In this document: positions 34,909-41,066 of the stretch, in pieces
Layout of the letters: each line of letters opens with the position of its first letter
Position numbering within the stretch: position 1 is the stretch's first letter
NCBI GenBank assembly: GCA_903911085.1
Contig: CAIWCC010000068.1
Span: 1 to 45,998, forward strand
DNA from: an uncultured Bacteroidales bacterium
Lineage (GTDB): Bacteria > Bacteroidota > Bacteroidia > Bacteroidales > Paludibacteraceae
DNA length: 45,998 nucleotides
Direction: 5' to 3'
Position numbers and translations under genes: made by a program
Notes under the pieces: model-generated
The model's database searches: none
Told to the model about the DNA's origin: nothing
The model's input: only the letters and a program-made list of their open reading frames with translations

Positions 34909-34934
34909 CACTCTCAAAACTAACAAATTATAAA

Positions 34935-34994
34935 ATGATAGCAATTTTGACAAATAACAATGGTTGGTGGCACACACGTTTATTTAAATCGTGA
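34935..34994 (+). CDS. trpL: trp leader peptide
   Basis: A 19-residue reading frame, MIAILTNNNGWWHTRLFKS, with two adjacent Trp codons at 34965-34970. It starts about 20 nt after the predicted transcription start and precedes a terminator and trpB. The stop codon lies within the 5' arm of the antiterminator (34988-34996). A ribosome that finishes the peptide therefore blocks antitermination, and one stalled at Trp-Trp leaves it free. This is ribosome-mediated attenuation. Confidence 0.85.
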   Translation: MIAILTNNNGWWHTRLFKS

Positions 34995-35070
34995 GTGTAA
35001 CACCTATATATTATTGTCAGAAACAAAATATTTAAAAAGGCTTGTCGTAACTCACGATAAGCCTTTTTTT
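34988..35070 (+). terminator. trp attenuator (terminator and antiterminator)
   Basis: Terminator: AGGCTTGTCG (35038-35047) pairs with CGATAAGCCT (35055-35064), one G-U pair, followed by six Ts. Antiterminator: ATCGTGAGT (34988-34996) pairs perfectly with ACTCACGAT (35050-35058), which overlaps the terminator's 3' arm, so the two exclude each other. I recall a conserved Bacteroid-trp motif described before Bacteroidota trp genes. This is probably a member. Confidence 0.85.
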
Positions 35071-35075
35071 CTTAA

Positions 35076-35120
35076 GACCCCTAAACTTCTGAAGGGGAAT
35101 AAATAATAATACTACTGATT
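35076..35120 (+). repeat. trp-operon palindromic repeat, copy 1 (before trpB)
   Basis: ACCCCTAAACTTCTGAAGGGGAAT (35078-35100), in which the core is inverted relative to the intragenic copies, is followed by AATAATACTACTGATT (35105-35120). The same tail recurs before trpG at 37894-37909. It lies between the attenuator and the trpB start. Confidence 0.7.
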
Positions 35121-35136
35121 GATTTAAATAAATTTT

Positions 35137-36405
35137 ATGACAGATAAACAAGAAAATATGCAAAACAATACTAACTTCAATTCCCCTTTAGTGGTTAGGG
35201 AGCATCATTTTTCGGATTCACTTTCTATCGATGCTAATGGTTATTATGGTGAATTTGGTGGTGCATATATACCCGAAATACTTCACGGTACCGTAGAACG
35301 ATTGAAAGAGGCATACTTTGCAATAAAAGATGATGCATCATTTAAAGCTGAGTATTACGATTTGCTGAAAAACTATGTTGGTCGCCCATCGCCATTGTAT
35401 TTTGCAAAACGTCTTTCGGAAAAATATAAAACGAATATCTACCTCAAACGTGAAGACTTAAATCATACTGGTGCTCACAAAATTAATAATGCATTGGGGC
35501 AAATTTTGCTTGCAAAACGCATGGGTAAAACCAGAATAATAGCCGAAACAGGTGCTGGTCAACATGGTGTGGCTACAGCCACTGCATGCGCGTTGATGGG
35601 TTTAGAATGTATCGTTTTTATGGGTAAAACTGATGTTGAACGGCAGTTTCTAAACGTACAAAAGATGCGAATGCTCGGTGCAAAGGTAGAGCCAGTTACA
35701 AGTGGAAATTGGACTTTGAAAGATGCCACCAACGAAGCCATTCGTTACTGGTGCTCAAACCCCGATTCATTTTACATTATTGGTTCTACTGTTGGACCTC
35801 ATCCTTATCCTGATATGGTTGGATTCTTTCAATCTGTTATTAGTGAGGAAATTAAATTCCAACTTCAAGAACAGATTGGTCGCGATTACCCCGATTATTT
35901 AATGGCTTGCGTAGGTGGTGGAAGCAATGCGATGGGAACATATTACCATTTTATAAATGATAAACGGGTAAAAATTATTTCGGCAGAAGCAGGCGGTTTG
36001 GGCATTCATTCTGGTGAAACTGCTGCAACGATAAGCGTTGGTACTGTAGGTATAATTCACGGTTTTCGCACCTTGCTTATGCAAGACGAAGATGGACAAA
36101 TAACTGAACCTTACTCAATTTCGGCAGGTTTGGATTATCCTGGTATAGGACCTGCTCATGCTTTTTTTGCAAAAAATGGACGTACCAAAGTTCATGCAAT
36201 TAATGATGATGAAGCTTTAGAAGCAGCTTTTGAATTGACGCTTTTGGAGGGAATTATTCCTGCTATTGAGTCGGCACATGCATTGGCACTTCTTAAAAAA
36301 GAAAAGGATTTATTCAAACCCGACGATATTGTGGTGCTTACAGTTTCGGGTAGAGGAGATAAAGATATGGATACATATGTTAAAGAGTTTAATAAAATAG
36401 TTTGA
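35137..36405 (+). CDS. trpB: Tryptophan synthase beta subunit
   Basis: This 422-residue enzyme condenses indole and serine to tryptophan with PLP. The PLP lysine is K115 in LNHTGAHKINNALGQ, with AETGAGQHGVATATA, GGGSNAMGTYYHF and SVGTVGIIHGFRTLL. Relative to E. coli (Lys87) the protein carries about 28 extra N-terminal residues, MTDKQENMQNNTNFNSPLVV and on, before the normal DANGYYGEFGGAYIPE. Those residues are encoded partly by a repeat shared with trpG and trpC. The first gene of the operon, behind the attenuator. trpA, its usual partner, is missing here. Confidence 0.97.
   Translation: MTDKQENMQNNTNFNSPLVVREHHFSDSLSIDANGYYGEFGGAYIPEILHGTVERLKEAYFAIKDDASFKAEYYDLLKNYVGRPSPLYFAKRLSEKYKTNIYLKREDLNHTGAHKINNALGQILLAKRMGKTRIIAETGAGQHGVATATACALMGLECIVFMGKTDVERQFLNVQKMRMLGAKVEPVTSGNWTLKDATNEAIRYWCSNPDSFYIIGSTVGPHPYPDMVGFFQSVISEEIKFQLQEQIGRDYPDYLMACVGGGSNAMGTYYHFINDKRVKIISAEAGGLGIHSGETAATISVGTVGIIHGFRTLLMQDEDGQITEPYSISAGLDYPGIGPAHAFFAKNGRTKVHAINDDEALEAAFELTLLEGIIPAIESAHALALLKKEKDLFKPDDIVVLTVSGRGDKDMDTYVKEFNKIV
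35167..35200 (+). repeat. Intragenic palindromic repeat in trpB
   Basis: AATACTAACTTCAATTCCCC followed by TTTAGTGGTTAGGG codes for residues 11-22 of TrpB (NTNFNSPLVVRE). The TTCAATTCC unit begins at codon 14, the same codon as in trpG. Confidence 0.75.
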
Positions 36406-36471
36406 AAAGTTTGAGGTTTGAAAGGTTTCGTGTTCAAATCAACTTTCTACGACTTAAATAAAATAAATGAT

Positions 36472-37881
36472 ATGCAAATAAATGTTCGTTCAAAAAAGAT
36501 GCTGGCCGATTTACAAACTCCAGTAGGAATATATCTGAAAATCCGTGATTTATATACAAACTCAGTATTGCTGGAAAGCTCTGATTATCATGGTGTAGAG
36601 AATAGTTATTCTTATATTGGTTTTTGTCCAATAGGTGGAATTTCAGTTAATAATTTTTTAATTAAAGAAGAATATCCCGACGGAGCAAAAATTGAAACTC
36701 AGGTAATCAATAAAATGACTGTTGCCAACCGGTTCGATGAATTTTTAAAATCAATTAATTTGCTGACCAATGACAATCCAGTTGGTGTTAATGGTCTCTT
36801 TGGTTATTCATCTTATGAATCGGTTCAATATTTCGAAGATGTCAAACTTAATGCTCGTGAAACCGTACCTGGAAGTATGCCAGGTCTGCATTATGTGCTA
36901 TTCAAATATATTATTGCTATCAATCATTTTAATAATGAGTTAACAATTATCGAAAACTTGTTGGAGAACGAAGAAAGTTCAATTCCTGAAATTGAAGAGA
37001 TATTGCTTGCTAATAATTTTGCTACTTACAATTTTTCGGCTGTTGGAACTGAAAAATCAGACATTACAGATGAGGAGTATAAAGCAATGGTTCGTAAAGG
37101 CAAAGAGCAATGTTTCAAAGGAAATGTTTTTCAAATTGTGCTTTCACGCCGTTTTTACCAGCAATACAAAGGTGATGATTTTATGCTTTATCGCACTTTA
37201 CGTTCAGTGAATCCTTCGCCTTATCTTTTTTATTTCAACTTTGGCGAATTTCGTATTTTTGGTTCGTCACCCGAAGCGCATTTGGTGGTGGATGCAAAAA
37301 AACATAAGGCTTATATAAAACCAATAGCTGGTACTTTCAGACGTACTGGGGATGATGAAAAAGATTTTCAATTAGCTGAAAAATTGCGTCAAGATAAAAA
37401 AGAGAATGCTGAGCATGTTATGTTGGTCGATTTGGCTCGTAATGATTTAAGTCGTAATGCCGATCAAGTGGAAGTAGAGGTATTTCGCGAAGTACAGTAT
37501 TATTCGCATGTTCTTCATTTGGTTTCAAGCGTAAGTGGAAAGCTTAAACCTGATACAAAAGTAATTAAACTTTTTGCAGATACTTTTCCTGCAGGAACTC
37601 TATCAGGAGCCCCCAAAATAAAAGCTATGCAACTTATTGATCAAATTGAACCTCATGATCGTGGTCCTTATGGTGGTTGTATTGGATATATTGGGTTTGA
37701 TGGAAGCTTCAATCAAGCAATTACCATTCGCTCTTTTGTTAGCAAAAACAATACACTATATTACCAAGCGGGAGCAGGAATTGTTGCTAAATCCGACGAA
37801 GAAAGTGAATTACAAGAGGTTAATAATAAGCTTGCTGCACTCAAAAGAGCAGTGATAGTGGCTTCAACTCCAAATTCCTAA
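36472..37881 (+). CDS. trpE: Anthranilate synthase component I
   Basis: This 469-residue enzyme converts chorismate to anthranilate using ammonia from TrpG. Motifs: TPVGIYLKIRDLYTNSVLLESSDYHG (N-terminal feedback-site region containing LLESSD), then the chorismate-binding C-terminal half with FQIVLSRRF, PSPYLFYFNF, GSSPEAHL, PIAGTFRRT, MLVDLARNDLSR, FADTFPAGTLSGAPKIKAMQLID and YGGCIGYIGFDG. ATG 36472 was preferred to a TTG at 36418. The 66-bp gap after trpB is a run of TTTGAAAAGTTTGAGG-like units. The last codons and stop lie in a repeat copy. Confidence 0.96.
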   Translation: MQINVRSKKMLADLQTPVGIYLKIRDLYTNSVLLESSDYHGVENSYSYIGFCPIGGISVNNFLIKEEYPDGAKIETQVINKMTVANRFDEFLKSINLLTNDNPVGVNGLFGYSSYESVQYFEDVKLNARETVPGSMPGLHYVLFKYIIAINHFNNELTIIENLLENEESSIPEIEEILLANNFATYNFSAVGTEKSDITDEEYKAMVRKGKEQCFKGNVFQIVLSRRFYQQYKGDDFMLYRTLRSVNPSPYLFYFNFGEFRIFGSSPEAHLVVDAKKHKAYIKPIAGTFRRTGDDEKDFQLAEKLRQDKKENAEHVMLVDLARNDLSRNADQVEVEVFREVQYYSHVLHLVSSVSGKLKPDTKVIKLFADTFPAGTLSGAPKIKAMQLIDQIEPHDRGPYGGCIGYIGFDGSFNQAITIRSFVSKNNTLYYQAGAGIVAKSDEESELQEVNNKLAALKRAVIVASTPNS

Positions 37882-37909
37882 AGGGAGATAAGAAATAATA
37901 CTACTGATT
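37866..37909 (+). repeat. trp-operon repeat, trpE end to trpG
   Basis: ACTCCAAATTCCTAAAGGGA (37867-37886) supplies the end of trpE (TPNS and the stop). The AAATAATACTACTGATT tail (37893-37909) then matches the copy before trpB. From the end of this tail to the next ATG is 15 bp here and 16 bp at trpB. Confidence 0.65.
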
Positions 37910-37924
37910 ATTAATTAAAAAACA

Positions 37925-38587
37925 ATGGAAAATACAAATAAAAACAAAGCAAACGATACTAACTTCAATACCCCTTCAGGGGTTAGGGGTTCTTTCAATT
38001 CCCCTTCTGAATTAAGTGATTGTCGTATTTTAGTTTTCGATAATTACGACTCATTTACTTATAATTTAGTACATGCAGTCAAAAAGTTGGGTTATAACAA
38101 CTTAGAAGTTCATCGCAACGATCAAATAGCCCTAGAAGATATAGCCCAATTCGATAAAATCATTCTTTCGCCTGGTCCAGGCGTTCCCTCTGAATCAGGT
38201 ATTTTACTTGATTTAATTCGTACTTATGCACCAACAAAGTGCATTTTGGGTGTTTGTTTGGGCGAACAAGCTATTGCTGAAGCATTTGGTGGAACTTTGA
38301 TTAATCTTACCGAAGTACATCATGGTGTGAGTTCTTTGGTTGATGTTTTAGAAGATGATATATTATTTAATGGATTATCAAAGAAATTGGAAGTGGGTCG
38401 TTACCATTCTTGGGCTGTTGAGAAGTCTAATTTGCCCGAATGTTTGACCATTACAGCCGTTGATGAAATTGGAATGATAATGGCATTGGCTCATAAAACT
38501 TATGATGTACGTGGTGTACAATTTCATCCAGAATCGGTTTTAACGCCTGATGGCGAGAAAATGTTGAAGAATTGGTTGGAAGCCTAG
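37925..38587 (+). CDS. trpG: Anthranilate synthase component II (glutamine amidotransferase)
   Basis: This 220-residue class-I amidotransferase supplies ammonia to TrpE. The catalytic triad is visible as Cys111 in LGVCLGEQAIAEAFGG, with His201 and Glu203 in VQFHPESV. LSPGPGVPSESG is the oxyanion-side motif. Typical TrpG begins at ILVFDNYDSFTYNLVH (residue 35 here), so about 33 extra N-terminal residues are present (MENTNKNKANDTNFNTPSGV and on), including one and a half copies of the palindromic repeat. No ATG, GTG or TTG lies in frame between the repeat and the domain, so the repeat must be translated. Confidence 0.96.
   Translation: MENTNKNKANDTNFNTPSGVRGSFNSPSELSDCRILVFDNYDSFTYNLVHAVKKLGYNNLEVHRNDQIALEDIAQFDKIILSPGPGVPSESGILLDLIRTYAPTKCILGVCLGEQAIAEAFGGTLINLTEVHHGVSSLVDVLEDDILFNGLSKKLEVGRYHSWAVEKSNLPECLTITAVDEIGMIMALAHKTYDVRGVQFHPESVLTPDGEKMLKNWLEA
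37955..38016 (+). repeat. Intragenic palindromic repeats in trpG
   Basis: One full copy (ACTAACTTCAATACCCC, then TTCAGGGGTTAGGGGT, 37958-37990) and a partial second copy (TTTCAATTCCCCTTCTGAATT, 37993-38013, in frame). They encode TNFNTPSGVRG and SFNSPSEL. The core CCCCT-TC-AGGGG is a palindrome. Confidence 0.8.
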
Positions 38588-38638
38588 TTAATAGACATAC
38601 AATATTAAAAATGTAATTATATCATTTATATTAAAACA

Positions 38639-38661
38639 AATTCCTCTTCAAATGGGGGTAG
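38639..38661 (+). repeat. Degenerate trp-operon repeat before trpD
   Basis: AATTCCTCTTCAAATGGGGG in the trpG-trpD gap resembles the TTCC(C/T)CTTCAGGGG core. It ends about 10 bp before the trpD start codon, so here the repeat is outside the protein. Confidence 0.5.
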
Positions 38662-38671
38662 TATAAGTAAA

Positions 38672-39667
38672 ATGAAACAAATATTAAATCAACTTTTTAA
38701 TCATCAGTCACTTAGTAAGCAGGAAGCAGCTGAAGTGATGACAAATATTGCAGCCGGAAAATACAATGATGCTCAAATTGCTGCATTTATTTCGGTATTC
38801 TTAATGCGTAGTATTGAATTAGATGAAGTTATTGGTTTTAGAAATGCTTTATTGGAATTGGCTATTCCAATGAATTTATCCGAATTCGAACCACTGGATA
38901 TTGTTGGAACTGGTGGTGATGGTAAAAACACCTTTAACATCTCTACATGTAGTTGTTTTGCTGTTGCAGGTGCTGGTTATAAAGTGGCTAAACATGGTAA
39001 TTATGGCGCTACCTCTGTCAGTGGTTCGTCTAATGTGTTGGAGTATTTTGGAGCTAAATTCACTACAGATATAAATGTTGTTAAAAGGTCGTTAGATCAA
39101 GCAGGATTCGCGTATTTACACGCACCTTTTTGCAATCCCGCCATGAAAAATGTTGCTCCAGTACGCAAAAATTTAGGTGTTCGTACTTTTTTTAATGTAC
39201 TTGGACCATTAATTAGCCCAGTGCAACCTCATTATCAATGTTTAGGAGTTTATAACTTGAAAATGATGCGATTGTATAATTACATTTATCAAAGCCTTGG
39301 TTGCCAGTATTCTATCGTGCACAGTTTGGATGGTTACGATGAAATATCACTCACAGATACTTGTAAAATTGTGAATAATAATGGCGAATTTGTCTTTACG
39401 CCTGAGCAACTTGGATTTACAAAACTGAGGCAAGAAGAACTTTGGGGTGGTGAATCGGTTGAGGATGCTGCACGAATTTTTATGAATATTCTCGAAAACA
39501 AAGCTACTGAAGCGCAACACAATGCTGTAGTTATAAATTCTGCTATTGCAATTCAAACAAGATGCCCCGAAAAGTTGCTTGAAAATTGTAAGTTAGAGGC
39601 AATCGAAGCGCTTGAAAATGGAAAAGCAAAACTGGCGTTTCAAAAGTTTCTAGAGATTTATAAATAA
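38672..39667 (+). CDS. trpD: Anthranilate phosphoribosyltransferase
   Basis: This 331-residue enzyme joins anthranilate to PRPP. Motifs: LSKQEAAEVMTNIAAGKYNDAQIAAFISVFLMRS, the PRPP-binding DIVGTGGDGKNTFNIST, KHGNYGATSVSGSSNVLEYFGAK, and VRKNLGVRTFFNVLGPL. The length and start are normal, with no N-terminal tail, in contrast to its neighbours. trpC follows after 58 bp. Confidence 0.97.
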   Translation: MKQILNQLFNHQSLSKQEAAEVMTNIAAGKYNDAQIAAFISVFLMRSIELDEVIGFRNALLELAIPMNLSEFEPLDIVGTGGDGKNTFNISTCSCFAVAGAGYKVAKHGNYGATSVSGSSNVLEYFGAKFTTDINVVKRSLDQAGFAYLHAPFCNPAMKNVAPVRKNLGVRTFFNVLGPLISPVQPHYQCLGVYNLKMMRLYNYIYQSLGCQYSIVHSLDGYDEISLTDTCKIVNNNGEFVFTPEQLGFTKLRQEELWGGESVEDAARIFMNILENKATEAQHNAVVINSAIAIQTRCPEKLLENCKLEAIEALENGKAKLAFQKFLEIYK

Positions 39668-39725
39668 TGGGAAAAACTAACCTTTAAGATAAACTGATTT
39701 TGTTCATTCAACTTAAACATTGTAT

Positions 39726-40565
39726 ATGATAATTAAAAAAAAACAAGAAAATAATGGTAGTTTCAATTCCTCTTCAGGGGTTTTGGATGTTAATATTCTC
39801 GATAAAATAATTGCTTCCAAAGCAATTGAAGTTGCTGCAAGCAAACTTTCAACTCCTATATCGATACTAGAGAAGTCGCCAGCATTCTCCCGCAAATGCT
39901 TATCGTTGAAACAAAGTTTACTTAATTCAGAGTCTGGTATTATCTCCGAATTTAAACGAAAATCTCCATCTTTGGGTTGGATTCACCGAGATGCAGACGT
40001 GCTAGAGGTTACAGCTGGTTATAGCAATGCTGGTGCTTCAGGCATATCCATTTTGACAGATTTGGATTATTTTGGAGGAACGGCAATGGATTTAATGGCT
40101 GCTCGTCAGTTTATCTCTTGTCCGGTATTGCGCAAAGATTTTGTGATTGACGAATATCAACTCTTCGAAGCCAAAGCAATGGGTGCAGATGTGATTTTAC
40201 TAATAGCAGCAGCTTTGACGGTTAAACAAACATACGATTTGGCTCATAAAGCGCATGAACTTGGTTTAGAGGTATTGCTCGAAGTTCATAATGCTGATGA
40301 AATTGGTCATGCCAACGATTATGTGGATATGCTGGGAGTAAATAATAGGAATTTGAAAACTTTTGAGCAAAACATTAAAACTTCTTTTGATTTAGCTGAA
40401 TTAATTCCCGATAAGTTTGTAAAAGTAAGCGAAAGTGGCATTTCAAAAACAGAAACAGTAAAGCAACTACGCAAAGTGGGATACAAAGGTTTTCTGATGG
40501 GTGAAAATTTTATGAAAGAAGAAAACCCAGCCGAGGCGTTAATTTCATTTATTGAGCAATTATAA
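39726..40565 (+). CDS. trpC: Indole-3-glycerol phosphate synthase
   Basis: This 279-residue TIM-barrel enzyme closes the indole ring. Motifs: ILDKIIASKAIEVAASK, IISEFKRKSPSLGWI (catalytic Lys in EFKRKSPS), GASGISILTDLDYFGG, PVLRKDFVIDEYQLFEAKAMGADVILLI, LEVLLEVHN, LGVNNRNLKTF and KVSESGISK. About 20 extra N-terminal residues (MIIKKKQENNGSFNSSSGVL) contain a repeat-encoded segment, with TTCAATTCC starting at codon 13. It is the last gene of the operon here; trpF and trpA do not follow. A TTG at 39720 is a less likely start. Confidence 0.96.
   Translation: MIIKKKQENNGSFNSSSGVLDVNILDKIIASKAIEVAASKLSTPISILEKSPAFSRKCLSLKQSLLNSESGIISEFKRKSPSLGWIHRDADVLEVTAGYSNAGASGISILTDLDYFGGTAMDLMAARQFISCPVLRKDFVIDEYQLFEAKAMGADVILLIAAALTVKQTYDLAHKAHELGLEVLLEVHNADEIGHANDYVDMLGVNNRNLKTFEQNIKTSFDLAELIPDKFVKVSESGISKTETVKQLRKVGYKGFLMGENFMKEENPAEALISFIEQL
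39756..39789 (+). repeat. Intragenic palindromic repeat in trpC
   Basis: GGTAGTTTCAATTCCTCTTC followed by AGGGGTTTTGGATG encodes residues 11-21 of TrpC (GSFNSSSGVLD). It is similar in sequence, frame and codon position to the copies in trpB and trpG. Confidence 0.7.
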
Positions 40566-40616
40566 TGAATACGTTGATTTAATTGATTTATAATTGAATA
40601 AGTAACAGAAAATCTT

Positions 40617-40865
40617 TAATGTCTTAAAATCTTTCTAAGTTTTGCGCTTTTGCTTTTTGGATCGACCTCGTCCAATGAGCCGAAAAATGGAGTGAAGTAG
40701 GCGTAGAAAACTTTTGTGTTTGAGTGCCGACGTATTTCGTCGGTGCGAGTTTAAAAGTTTTCAGCCTACGAACGACTGATTTTTCGAGCGAAGTGGGCGA
40801 GGTCAAACACTACATTTCCTTTTTTTCCTCTCCTGAAGGAGAGGGTGTCCGTAGGACGGGTGAGG
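40617..40865 (+). repeat. 249-bp dispersed structured repeat, copy 1
   Basis: It matches 45751-45998 over its whole length, with one difference in the 132-nt core (40664-40795). Nested inverted repeats: GACCTCGTCC with GGGCGAGGTC (40664-40673/40795-40804), CGAAAAAT with ATTTTTCG (40681-40688/40779-40786), GTAGGC with GCCTAC (40697-40702/40764-40769), GAAAACTTTT with AAAAGTTTTC (40706-40715/40753-40762) and CCGACG with CGTCGG (40727-40732/40738-40743). The end carries CCTCTCCT-GA-AGGAGAGG and GTCC-GTA-GGAC, like a REP pair. Confidence 0.9.
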
Positions 40866-40877
40866 TATTTTTTTTTG

Positions 40878-40930
40878 CTTACTTTTTTGCGTCAAGGCAA
40901 AAAAGTGAGTGGGGTGCGGGGCTAGCCCCG
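40878..40930 (+). repeat. Hairpin plus 14-bp palindrome beside the dispersed repeat
   Basis: CTTACTTTTTTGC (40878-40890) pairs with GCAAAAAAGTGAG (40897-40909) over 13 bp with one mismatch of the wobble kind. CGGGGCTAGCCCCG (40917-40930) is a perfect palindrome. It is absent from the visible part of copy 2. Beyond it, 40931-41025 shows nothing. Confidence 0.7.
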
Positions 40931-41022
40931 ATTAAGAAAGTACATTATATTGATACATTTACTTAATTCCAAAATATGTTAGTTGCTGAGTTGCTAATGA
41001 TTATTTGAGTTTACAATAAAAA

Positions 41023-41062
41023 ACAAAAAAAACGTCGAAATTTATTTCGACGTTTTTTTTGT
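41023..41062 (-). terminator. Bidirectional terminator between the trp region and recQ
   Basis: AACGTCGAAA (41031-41040) and TTTCGACGTT (41045-41054), loop TTTA, form a perfect 10-bp stem flanked by A and T tracts. It lies just beyond the recQ stop codon and serves both strands. Confidence 0.85.
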
Positions 41063-41066
41063 TTCA

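Noticed and set aside
35137-39789. Assembly or sequencing artefact as the source of the trp tails
   Set aside because: The copies differ in sequence, keep frame in three separate genes and sit at matched codon positions, which random error would not give.
40624-40806. 60-residue minus-strand reading frame shared by both dispersed repeats (also 45768-45950)
   Set aside because: The proteins are near identical only because the DNA is. The sequence is dominated by inverted repeats, no start signals are seen, and the ends differ. It is probably a spurious translation of the repeat.
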